A stretch of DNA of 64,000 nucleotides. Source: Rostratula benghalensis. Lineage: Eukaryota; Chordata; Aves; Charadriiformes; Rostratulidae. Where the stretch lies: contig VXAI01000095.1 of NCBI GenBank assembly GCA_013399305.1, positions 2,549,422 through 2,613,421 on the forward strand, written 5' to 3'. Position numbers and translations under genes: made by a program. Of this stretch, positions 53,766 through 62,140 are shown in pieces; the first letter of the stretch is position 1, and each line of letters opens with the position of its first letter. The notes under the pieces were generated by a model, which searched no databases, was not told where the DNA came from, and saw only the letters and a program-made list of their open reading frames with translations.

Positions 53766-56700
53766 CTAGAGAGAAGAAAGGCAACAATTACTGCCTGTAA
53801 TTCTTGCATTTCTGCACTTGGGGAGGGGGGGGAGTGCCATCTGACAATAAAAATACCACCTGCTGTTTATTTTTTTACCTCTGAATAAAGAGGTGGAGGC
53901 TGAAACCGGAACTCTTGTATGTAAGCAAAGACAGGACAACACAATTGTTCCTCACAGTCAATTGGTAGTGGATAAGCAGGAACATGTCTGGAGAACTCTT
54001 CCTCAGACACTACATCAGCGTAATTTGGTGGTGCTGAAACAAAAAAGATGCTACTGTCAAATTTAAACTGTTCACTCACAGCGAGACATCTCTATTGCAG
54101 CATCCAAGACCATGACACCTGTATTCATTAAACATTGTACTATTGTCATATTATGTGAAGTGCACTATGTTCATAAATACTGTTACTACAATTACGGTTT
54201 TAGTAAGCTCAGGTGACTCAGCAGGAACACTACAGATGCTTTTTGGGCTGTTCCAGCAACAAATCTCTGTGTTGTATCAAGATGTATTCAATCATTATTA
54301 ACTGTAAAGTGTCCAGTATCAGAAGTTAGTTATGTCAAGACTCAGCTGAAAGTGTGAAGAGAGACTTTAAAAAGGCTGGACTCTGGCTGTCCCTCACCAG
54401 TCCTTCTGGATCTTAACTGACATTTATGTGCCTCAATTCTCACCAGTCATACTTTAATATGTTCCTAGTAGTGCCCTTAAACTGGCACCACTGCCCCTCT
54501 GTTGCAGGCAGTGCTGTGTTAGAGAGTTCAATGGGGATTACCTTCAGGGTGTTCAGGCATGGTCAGTGCCAGCCAGCTCATATCCATACTGAACTGGCTG
54601 GTAATGCTGGAGTTTCTGCTCGAAAATCCAATACATGGAATAGTTCCAATCACCAGAGGCATCTCAATCATCAATTTCTTAGCACCAGGAATATGGATAT
54701 ACACCTATATGACAACCCCCAAGAAAAAAACCAACCAAACAGAACATCATGAGACCCACCAAATTGCTGCTCATAGAAGCTACCCCACTCCCCATACTGC
54801 AGATTACTTAAAACATTAGTTTTCTCATTCCAGATATGTTTAGCTAATATTCTTGCAGCTTTCCTTATTCTCCAGCAATTTCATTCTTTCTGTACCTTGT
54901 CTCTAGATGACGTTACAAAAAGACAAAAGAGGTGGACAAAAATAATCATGCACCTCAACTTTCAGTCCTATTTTGCCCTTTCTGAAAAGAATCACTAAAG
55001 GAACCCATTCAGCTTGAACTATTTTCCCCCAATACCCTTTGCGGGTCCAAAACGAAGCTGCTGCTTCCTCTGAAACATTTTTTCATTTCCCCTATCATTC
55101 CTGTCTTTCCATTTCAGAATCTCTTCATGATCTTCAGTCTCAACTATACCATGTACAGTATTGATTTATAACTATAAATTCAAAATCTAATAGCTACTCA
55201 GTATAGAAAATTCTTCTGTTCCCAAATGAATGTAGTATTCACAAGTAGGTACATTTGTAATAAACCCCCATACTTACAGCTAATGAATATTCTACTCTAA
55301 TAATACAGCAGTCAAGTATAGAAGGGGATACAGGTGGGATTTTCAGAGTTTTCCCATTCCAGGTATCTGTACTCCCAGAGGCAATGTGGTTTCCTCGGAC
55401 ATTGGCAACCATCTGACGGAAAGTTTTTGTCTTCCCACTGGCCAGGTACGTTTGTGTTTGGAAAATGGCAGCTTTTGGAACGATCAAACGCGAAGAGCAA
55501 TTCTCAATTTCTGCATAGATGGGTATAGCTTCCCCTTAAAAACAGAAAAAGTTCAATGAATAAGTTGTATTCAACCAGCTTTCCTCTGGGAGTATCAAAG
55601 CATGTTGTGCAGCACGTCCATCACCACAGTGTTATGAGAACAATACTCATTAGTTTCCTCAAGCTAATAATTTTTTTTCAGAGTGGTATCCAGGCAGAAT
55701 TATAGCCACCTACTACATTTTATGTATAAACAATGATTCATTTTGAAACATTAAGCATAATATGAACAAGCTATAAAAACTTTATTTGCAAATTCTGCAA
55801 GCAAGCTTCCTTTTATATAATACTAACTGAATTCCAGAATGTTTTACTTTATTTCCTCAATGGTATCAAGATGACAAAAAAAGCTGCTAAAGCACATTCT
55901 TACAAAGTGTAAACCTACACAAGGAGGACATAAAAACCTGATTATATCCCCAATTAAGTATTTTATCTCAAATAAAAGCATTTTGTTGTTCTTTACACTC
56001 AAAAGTACATGGCTTTTCCATAATATTGCTGACTGACAGGACTTCCTTTCAATTTTTATTCCCAAGAAAAGAGTGAGGGGCAAGGCAAGAGGATTTTTCT
56101 TAAAGCAAGTTCATACAGATCTCAATTTTCTACCTATTAAATGGAACTATTCCTCCAACTATAAAGTCTGGGCTTCACAGAGATTAAAAAAAAACCACCA
56201 CCACCTATTAAATGTTTAATATTCACATTTTGAAGATAACTACTCTTACCATTACAGTATCCCTTCCTCTCAATTTTGGCACTGAGAGACACTGGCCCAG
56301 AGGTGAAAAACCAACAGCCAACCATCTTCTCCTGACTTCTTAGAACAGGTGTCTATAAAATATAGAGTATTTTTCATTTTATGGCATAAAGCTATCAGTC
56401 ACTTGCAGTTTAATGTTATGCGTATCAGTCATTGCAATCCAGCTCTAAAAACCCCTTGATTCAAATCACTGCACTGCTCAACGGAACTGGAGTTTTGCCA
56501 CCAGGTGAAATGGAACCAGTTGGTCTATCTGAACATATGGCTGTTTGACATTCCCAGTCTGCATTTAGACTGTACCAAGCAGGTAAGAGAGACCAGTCTG
56601 CATTTCAATGTAATCTCTCTTCAAAAAGACTGGTTTATCAAATTTAATAGGTGTGATTTTGTAAAGGGCCGATGGAGAACTGCGGTATTTATGCCCGTGT

Positions 56701-59700
56701 TCCTCAGTGCAGGAGAATGCAGAATTCATTTCATCTGCAGGCAAGCAAGTCAACTGTGGTGTCCTTCACAAGAAAGGACAAGCCCACACACTGGGCTAAG
56801 GTGATGCATCTCTATAACTTGCAAGCCACACAACCCCCCAAAAATTTAGGCTTGTGACAACCACCACCTTAATTATTCATGGCGGACTGTCAGAAGAGAT
56901 GACATTTACAGTTGGTAGAATTCTCATTACAACAAGCTTCCAAGTACACACGTCAAGGGTCCCCGCTAGGATTGAAGCTCCTTAAAATTATTTACTGGGC
57001 TCTAATGCCCAGGCAGTGTAATTAGGAAGTCTGAAATTTGTGTTGTTTTGCAGTTTCTTAGCAGTAGCCTTGGAATCCCTTAAGACAGGCAGCGCCTACA
57101 GCCTTCTCCGTGCAATCATCTGCTGCCCACTCTGTCCTTGCAGTACCTGGACATACTGTCTTCATACTCCTAACATACGTTTTGGGATATAAAGACTATA
57201 TTCTACTTACAGATGTCACTGCCAAAATACTTCTCTAAGTTCTCTCTAGATAGAAAGATTTAAATTTAAGCCTATAAAGAGGAAAAAGAAACCCTGCTCA
57301 AAACATCTTTTAGCTACGTTCACATCGTGATGAGATGTTAAAATTATCCTAGCATTTTAAATAAAATAGAAATTAGTCATTCATATTTAAATGAATAACC
57401 ATTTAGATCCAGTTGCTATCATGAAAGTGCAAGGTATAATTTTATATTATTTTCATAATATGGGTTGAGATAAAAGAAGCCAGCTCATTAGCTTCCATCT
57501 TGCCTATTTTCTCATTACTTAATGCCTGATCTTTCTTATTACTCTACAGTATTTCTAGTGATTATTAGAAACTCAATGCTTTAATGTGGCCAAATCTGTC
57601 ATAAGGAAATAACTGAAAAGAACTCAGAAGCAGCTGCATGCACGCACTTCATGTTAGAAAAAGACATGCAAAATGGAAGGATACGTAACATAATGGCCAG
57701 AGCATAAATGACAGGCTGGGCATGATTAATACTCTTCTATAATTACTGTTCCTCAACCTACTATTATTGTAGAGTTTAGGACACTGCAGCCCTGTGAATG
57801 TAGTTGCTCTGGTAAGAGTAACTACTTTATGCTTGTGCATTATTATTATTAAGCCTTATTTATGCATCTGAAGCCTGCATAACTTTTTGGCAAGAACGTC
57901 TCTGCCAGCAGGGATGTAATCAATGGCATTAAAAAAAGCCACTCTGTTTGCTATTCACACAACCTAAGATCATCTATTTATAGAGAAAAGCTTAGGGAGC
58001 TTATATGCTTTCAGAAGTCAGAAAATGACACTCCAGAATAACATGGCAATGGTTATGGCTGGATGTGAATGCTTCTTGGAAATTATTTTTTTGCAGCTGG
58101 CTTTAAAGGGGGGAGGAGGAGGAGCGGGGGACCCTCTTACCAGTAAAGCTGGTGAGCTGACGTCGATATGGCTAATGACCTGGAGCTCTGTCTGTACGCT
58201 CTGATCGGGTGCTGCAGGCCTCTCCAGAATGGCTTTCACGTAGTACTGAATGCTGCCATACTTCCCAGTAAAAGAGGTCACCAGAGGTCTGAAAGGAGCA
58301 GTCACAGAAGCATTACCCTCAGTTTGTAATTCAGTTTCCTGTGTAGGTAAGTGTTTACCAATTTATACAGCTTGTGCTTTCGGGGCCTTAGGGAAACTGA
58401 CGCAAACACGGCCTGTCTATGAGGTGGCTGATTAAGACAAACATATAAAGCTGACCTATCAGTTTGATACTAAAAAAAGACAAGTGAAATTACATTAAGT
58501 TCTTGTTCCACAACAAGCAGCGTCCAGCACAATCCCTTCAGGTTGGCTAATTTGACTTACTCTTGAGGGAGCTGAAAGCTGAATGGGAACTCGTGTCTTC
58601 CATCAAGGAGAGTTAAGCTTTCCTCACCTGTAAGATAAAAATGAATAAGTATGTTTTGGTTATTCCAGAAATAGAACAACAAAGCAGATGCTTTTATAAA
58701 TTATTTATGTACAAAACACCCAGATGCAAGGGACTACTAGGAGCAGTTTTTATTAATCCCAGTGGGTTCTGGATCAGAGCCCATGCTTTATTTATGCTGT
58801 GATGTGATTTCAATGAAAAAAATCAAGGAAACCTGGGAGACCTTGAGTTTCAGTTCAGGACTCTGGCCAATTTCTAATCCAAAATGGCTTCTGGAGAGCA
58901 TAAAGCAAGTTCCTTTTCCTTTGCAGTAAGGAATGTAATTAATCTACTTTTTCAATTAACGATTTAACTTTTGTGCTAAAAAGCTGCAAATTAAGGTCAG
59001 TGTTATGAAATATATATTTGTTAATATATGTAATCTTAATATGTTCATAGAGGATCTACTGTAATACAATCTTTAAACGCTCTAAATATACTTTTCCTAC
59101 AGATGAACTTGACATGTGTTTCCACCCTCGGAATGAATCGCTGTTTCTCTGTGACGCCTGGGTGCTGCCGTGGTGCTGCAGTGTCCCAGTGGTGAGAGAG
59201 GGCAGCACCCCGGAGGTCCCCCCCTTGCCCCCCCAGCCTTGGCAGCCGGCGGCCGCTGCATCCAGGGCCTCCCACCGGCACCTCCCGGGAGCGCTGGGAG
59301 CCGGAGGGGCCCGGTGTAACCCCGGGGAAGAGGCCACCTCTGCAGGGAGCCACCCACCGTAGGACGTGGGGGACTCGGAGCTGCAGGATTTCTCCTGGCC
59401 TCCTTCCACGCTTTTCAGCCGTTTGTAGTGAGAATGGAGCGGCCGCTCGCTGCGGCTGTAGGAAGCCTCCCCTGGGCACACACCCGAGGGCTGCGGCTAC
59501 CCCGGCCCGAGGCCTCTAGTGGGGAGCGGTGTCTCCGCTGGTCGGGCACCTGGCCGGGCCTCAGGCCGCGTCTCAGCATCCCGCCCCGACACCGATCTCC
59601 TCCCTCGGCCTCCCCCACTCCGGGAGGAGCGGGCGTGGGCGCCTTCCTGCGGCGGGGAACTCCCCCGCCCCGGGGAGCAGGGGGGGCCATGCCCCCGGAG

Positions 59701-60174
59701 CCCTTCCCCCGCGAAGGAGGCGCCAGTTCCCCCCAGTCCCACCCCCACGGCCCCTCACATGGCGGGGAGCCTCCCCTCCGGGCCCGGCCCGCGCCCCCTC
59801 CCCGGCCACGGCCGCCCCTCACCTTCGGGCGGGTCCCGCAGGAGGCTCTGCCGGATGTCCAGGTACCGCACCTCCGCCTCCCGCCGCGGGCCCGGCCCTG
59901 GCGTCCTCACCGCCACCCCCCAGGTTCCCGCCCCGGGGACAGCGCCCGAGCTCTCGCTCCAGGCGACACGGGCCCGGCCGGCGGCCTCCAGACGCAGCCC
60001 ACGGAGTGGCAGCGGCCCCGCCAGCTCCAGCAGCACCTGCCCAGACACCGTGTCCCCGCTGCAGTAGCCGCCGCCGCCCCCACCGCCGCGCCGGGCCTCG
60101 TCCTCCAATACCAGGGCCAGCGTCTTCACCGCCCCACCGGCCCCGGGGCCCGGGCCCGGCCCGGCCGCCGCCAT
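53709..60174 (-). CDS. ARRDC4: ARRDC4, arrestin domain-containing protein 4 (whole coding gene, 8 exons)
   Basis: Joined exons 60174-59823, 58627-58561, 58288-58141, 56352-56250, 55534-55278, 54704-54542, 54033-53879 and 53765-53709 give 1302 nt, a 433-residue alpha-arrestin. Every junction is GT-AG and the phases agree (1, 2, 0, 1, 0, 1, 0). Seen in the protein: arrestin N domain about residues 16-165 (FTGKYGSIQY at 146-155), arrestin C domain about 190-320 (GCWFFTSGPVSL at 201-212), PPNY at 365-368 and PPLY at 410-413. It matches my recollection of human ARRDC4 almost word for word from exon 3 on, which separates it from ARRDC3 and TXNIP. Known for the family: the PPxY motifs bind WW domains of NEDD4-type HECT ligases, making the protein a membrane and endosomal adaptor that ubiquitinates cargo; ARRDC4, like TXNIP, is linked to reduced glucose uptake and to vesicle release. 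It is slightly longer than the human protein because of Gly/Pro-rich additions in exon 1. Confidence 0.96.
53866..53871 (-). terminator. Intronic AATAAA next to the exon 7 donor
   Basis: A canonical AATAAA lies in the short intron 7, starting 8 bases after the end of exon 7. The in-frame stop TAA overlaps it (53869-53867). Downstream there is GU/U-rich sequence (GGTGGTATTTTTATTG). It could end a shorter ARRDC4 transcript; this is inferred from motifs only. Confidence 0.35.
53879..54033 (-). CDS. ARRDC4: ARRDC4 coding exon 7 with both PPxY motifs (residues 364-415)
   Basis: Acceptor TTTCAG ends at 54034 and donor GTAAAA starts at 53878. The exon encodes APPNYADVVSEEEFSRHV and CCPVFAYIQEFRFQPPPLYSE. 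The PPNY (365-368) and PPLY (410-413) motifs are the ligands for WW domains of NEDD4-family ubiquitin ligases. The surrounding EEEFSRH and FRFQPPPLY stretches are typical of ARRDC4 orthologues. The exon ends in phase 0; reading on into the intron adds Val-Lys-Lys and then a stop. Confidence 0.95.
54542..54704 (-). CDS. ARRDC4: ARRDC4 coding exon 6 (residues 310-363)
   Basis: Acceptor CATATAG ends at 54705 and the donor at 54541 is GTAATC, weaker than the others. The exon reads VYIHIPGAKKLMIEMPLVIG, then ends in FSMDMSWLALTMPEHPE. It forms the last strands of the arrestin C domain and the start of the C-terminal tail. No methionine-initiated ORF marks it, so it was found by continuing the protein match. 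Confidence 0.95.
55278..55534 (-). CDS. ARRDC4: ARRDC4 coding exon 5 (residues 224-309)
   Basis: This is the largest internal exon, 257 nt. Acceptor TTTAAG ends at 55535 and donor GTAAGT starts at 55277. It encodes the centre of the arrestin C domain, from GEAIPIYAEIENCSS through VPKAAIFQTQTYLASGKTKT and MVANVRGNHIASGSTDTW to EYSLA. These stretches match ARRDC4 rather than other alpha-arrestins. If the donor is skipped the frame stays open for a few residues, so a false extension to the next stop at 55239 is possible in ORF calls; the GTAAGT donor is the correct end. Confidence 0.96.
56250..56352 (-). CDS. ARRDC4: ARRDC4 coding exon 4 (residues 190-223 plus one base)
   Basis: Acceptor TTATAG ends at 56353 and donor GTAAGA starts at 56249. 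The exon reads TPVLRSQEKMVGCWFFTSGP and on to ERKGYCNG, the start of the arrestin C domain. Phase 1 at the 3' end joins to exon 5 to complete Gly224. The residues are nearly identical to mammalian ARRDC4. Confidence 0.96.
56353..58140 (-). other. ARRDC4 intron 3 (largest intron)
   Basis: 1788 bp between GTAAGA and TTATAG. It contains a perfect MEF2-type 10-mer CTATTTATAG at 57974-57983 and homeodomain-type AT-rich stretches at 57330-57560. No CR1 or other mobile element seen. Introns 4 (55535-56249), 5 (54705-55277) and 6 (54034-54541) hold nothing I recognise. Confidence 0.8.
58141..58288 (-). CDS. ARRDC4: ARRDC4 coding exon 3 (residues 140-189)
   Basis: Acceptor TTTCAG ends at 58289 and donor GTAAGA starts at 58140. 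The exon encodes the end of the arrestin N domain, including LVTSFTGKYGSIQYYVKA (142-159) and the linker QVISHIDVSSPALL. The FTGKYGSIQY signature is shared by ARRDC4 orthologues. It ends in phase 0. Confidence 0.96.
58561..58627 (-). CDS. ARRDC4: ARRDC4 coding exon 2 (residues 118-139)
   Basis: This 67-nt exon is too short to appear as an ORF. It is defined by acceptor TTACAG at 58630-58628 and donor GTAAGT at 58560. In phase 1 it reads GEESLTLLDGRHEFPFSFQLPQ, the conserved HEFPF strand of the arrestin N domain. It leaves two bases (GA) that complete a Glu codon with the first base of exon 3. Confidence 0.93.
58628..59822 (-). other. ARRDC4 intron 1
   Basis: GTGAGG donor and TTACAG acceptor. 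The first half (about 59190-59822) belongs to the CpG island and is GC-rich, with open frames on both strands that look like composition effects. The second half is AT-rich. No repeat or RNA gene seen. Confidence 0.85.
59823..60174 (-). CDS. ARRDC4: ARRDC4 coding exon 1 (residues 1-117 plus one base)
   Basis: The start codon is at 60174-60172 in a good Kozak setting (G at -3, G at +4). Fifteen residues precede the conserved VKTLALVLEDE stretch, about the same leader length as in mammals, which supports this start. The exon encodes the first strands of the arrestin N domain and ends in DPPEG with donor GTGAGG at 59822. It lies inside the CpG island and is very GC-rich. Oddities are a Gly-Pro repeat at residues 5-11, a run of seven glycines at 30-36, and a Gly/Pro-rich segment before REAEVRYLDIR. 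The run of glycines replaces a short segment in mammals and sits in a probable surface loop. Confidence 0.93.
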
Positions 60175-60220
60175 CGCTCCCCGGCTGCGGGGGAAGCCTG
60201 CGGCCGCCGTCGACGGTTGC

Positions 60221-60227
60221 TTTAAAA
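60221..60227 (-). promoter_or_regulatory. Possible TATA-like element TTTTAAA of ARRDC4
   Basis: On the minus strand GGGTTTTAAAGC lies 47-53 bp upstream of the start codon. If used as a TATA box it would place the start of transcription only about 20 bp before the ATG, so it may instead be part of the 5' UTR of a CpG-island promoter with dispersed starts. Confidence 0.3.
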
Positions 60228-60282
60228 CCCGCCCGTCTCCGCCAGCGCCCGCAGAGGAAAGTCCCGCCCCAGCCCGCTCCTC

Positions 60283-60485
60283 ATTGGCCGCTCCTCAGCT
60301 ACTCGCCCTACTATTCGCTGCAGGCCGCCCCAGGACCCCCTCCTCATTGGTTCCTCTGCGGGCGCACACTCCGAGTGCGTCATGCTGCGTGATCACGGCG
60401 GCAGAGCCAATCGGGTGCGGGCGGCCGCGCGTGGACAGTGCCCCGATTGGTTGGGCGGCTGCAGGTACCTGGTGAGCGGGCCAAT
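60283..60485. promoter_or_regulatory. Array of five CCAAT/ATTGG boxes
   Basis: NF-Y-type boxes lie at 60283-60287 (ATTGG), 60346-60350 (ATTGG), 60407-60411 (CCAAT), 60446-60450 (ATTGG) and 60481-60485 (CCAAT), start-to-start spacings 63, 61, 39 and 35 bp. They are 110-310 bp upstream of the ARRDC4 start codon. In the paralogue TXNIP, CCAAT boxes next to ChoREs are needed for glucose induction, so this arrangement fits the family. Confidence 0.7.
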
Positions 60486-60501
60486 GGCGCGGAGCGGCTA
60501 C

Positions 60502-60518
60502 CACGTGCACAGCCTGTG
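60502..60518. promoter_or_regulatory. Candidate carbohydrate-response element (MondoA/ChREBP:MLX)
   Basis: CACGTG (60502-60507), a 5-bp spacer, then CCTGTG (60513-60518). The ChoRE consensus is CAYGNG-N5-CNCRTG; the first half is perfect and the second matches at 5 of 6 positions. It lies 17 bp from the nearest CCAAT box and about 330 bp upstream of the ATG. Mammalian ARRDC4 is an established MondoA:MLX target; binding here is inferred. A single CACGTG could also bind MYC or USF. Confidence 0.55.
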
Positions 60519-60519
60519 G

Positions 60520-60526
60520 ATAAACA
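60520..60526 (+). promoter_or_regulatory. Forkhead-type site ATAAACA
   Basis: ATAAACA fits the forkhead core RYAAAYA. It starts two bases after the ChoRE candidate and forms part of an imperfect dyad CCTGT...ACAGG (60513-60529). FOXO or FOXA input is possible but inferred only from the motif. Confidence 0.3.
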
Positions 60527-60804
60527 GGCAGGGGAGGGGAGGGGCGAGCCGAGCCGGCGGGGCGGAGTGAGGAGGGGCCGGGCGCTGAGGAGAGGTGAGG
60601 CCTGGGAGGGCCGGGCCGGGTCTGCCTTCTCTCAGCCCCCTGGGGAGGGCCGAGGCGGCGCGGTTTCGACGGTTCTCAGCCTTCCGCGTCCCGTTTCCTT
60701 GCTGTGGCCATCGCCTTAGCAGCCCCGCGGCGTGGTTGGCCCCGCGCCATGGGGAGGCCTCGAGCTTTCGGTGGGCCTCGTGGCGGCTGAGGGAGTGCGG
60801 GACT

Positions 60805-60828
60805 GGGGCTGGGGCTGGGGCTGGGGCT
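60805..60828 (+). repeat. (GGGGCT)4 hexamer repeat
   Basis: Four perfect GGGGCT units lie in the upstream half of the CpG island. The four G4 runs with 2-nt loops could fold into a G-quadruplex on the plus strand. Confidence 0.9.
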
Positions 60829-61040
60829 GCCTTCTGTCTTAGCCTCTCCCTGCTGGATTTGGGCTGGCTGAGAGCGTTACGCGGGGCAAAGTGGTGCGGT
60901 GCTGCCGCTTCCCCCCACTTCGCCCTGAGGTTCCTTCGGGAGCTCTATACTGCTTGCCCGGGCCCCTTCTCCGCCCCGCTGGGGGACGGGAGGTGAGGGG
61001 TTCGGTCTGTGAGGGAGCGGTCCCGGGTGGCCCCGAAGTC

Positions 61041-61746
61041 TCGCTGTCCGCACGAGTACTGAGCTCTGCTGTAAACCAAGAGGTGCCCCGGGTTCAGGAG
61101 GTTGTTTCTACAACCCCTGTTTGGTAACTGGATGGCTAAATGGCTGCACTGAGCCACGTGCTGTCACACCGGAGCAGCGGGGTGTAAACCTTCTCATACA
61201 AGTGCTCTGTAGGTAAGACTTATTCACTAGATCGAATATAAAGTTTGCTGTTATTTCCAATTTTTAGAAGCAAAAGCTTAGGGGAAAAAAAACCCAGCAT
61301 CTATGGGAAAAGAGATAAATATGTGTGTGTTGATGGGTGAGTGTGGCCATAACCAGCAGTTCAACAGAGGTACAGCTGTGGCCCCAGCTCCAGCCAATGG
61401 CCAACCGAAATATGTTACAAAACAAAATGATTTGCATATGCTGGACAGATACTAAAATTAATTTTGCTCTAGGAAGTGTCATATTTTATGATTGTGTGAG
61501 CTGGCAGTTGTGCATCTTCCTGAAGGTGTGTGCGGTGAATGGTCTGCCAGCATTTCCATTGGTAATGAAGGAGTCATTTCCCACCCCAAGTCACCTGTTC
61601 GTGTGAAGCTTCTGGCACCTGCATCTTCCTGCATACCTCCATTACTCTGGAGTGCTGGACAACACCAGCCTGGTATTTCCCAGCTGACTCAGTTAATTAC
61701 TGAAATTAGCAAAAAATGTCTTCCAGACTCAGGGCCTTGCCTCTTT
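61041..61746. other. Upstream flank of ARRDC4
   Basis: CpG content drops here. A second CACGTG E-box lies at 61155-61160. No coding exon recognised. Confidence 0.6.
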
Positions 61747-62140
61747 GACTGAGAGAGGTGGGGTTATTCAGCCTGGAGAAGAGGCGGCTCTGGGGAGACC
61801 TTATAGTACCTTTCCAATATCTGAAGGGAGCCTACAGGAGAGCTGGAGAAGGGACTCTTTGTCAGGAAGTGTGGTGACAGGACAAGGGGTAATAGCTTTA
61901 AATTGGAAGAGGGGAGATTTAGATTAGATACCAGAAAGAAATTCTTTCCTGTGAGGGTGGTGAGGCACTGGAACAGGTTGCCCAGAGAAATTGTGGATGC
62001 CCCATCCCTGGAGGGGTTCAAGGCCAGGCTGGATGGGGCTTTGAGCAACCTGGTCTGGTGGGAGGTGTCCCTGCCCATGGCAGGGGGTTTGGAACTTGAT
62101 GATTTTTAAGGTCCCTTCCAACTCTAAATATTCTATGATT
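61747..62140 (+). mobile_element. CR1 LINE fragment, longest copy in the window
   Basis: It starts around TTATTCAGCCTGGAGAAGAG, a well-known part of the CR1 second ORF end, and continues to a TTCTATGATT tail at 62140. It shares long identical stretches with the 18.2-kb copy, so both are from the same fairly recent subfamily. It is 5' truncated and cannot encode a working reverse transcriptase. Confidence 0.95.

Larger units (their letters stand above)
59190..61040. promoter_or_regulatory. CpG island covering ARRDC4 exon 1 and promoter
   Basis: CpG dinucleotides become dense from about 59.2 kb, peak between 59.4 and 60.7 kb and fade by about 61.04 kb, against a CpG-poor AT-rich background. 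The island spans part of intron 1, exon 1 and about 0.85 kb upstream. It contains GC boxes, CCAAT boxes and an E-box. It extends well past the likely ARRDC4 start, so it may also drive divergent transcription. Bounds are by eye. Confidence 0.85.

Noticed and set aside
59045..59481. Overlapping 141-144-codon minus-strand ORFs in ARRDC4 intron 1
   Set aside because: Two different frames are open at once, which reflects CpG-island composition; neither continues the arrestin fold and the donor at 59822 and acceptor at 58628 skip them.
59428..60392. Long plus-strand ORFs (265 and 287 codons) over the ARRDC4 start
   Set aside because: They are antisense to ARRDC4 exon 1 and its promoter, rich in Pro/Arg/Ala, and explained by high GC content with few stop codons.
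61745..62121. ORFs within the right-hand CR1 copy
   Set aside because: They come from the 3' end of a truncated LINE, mostly in the wrong frame or strand; not a host gene.
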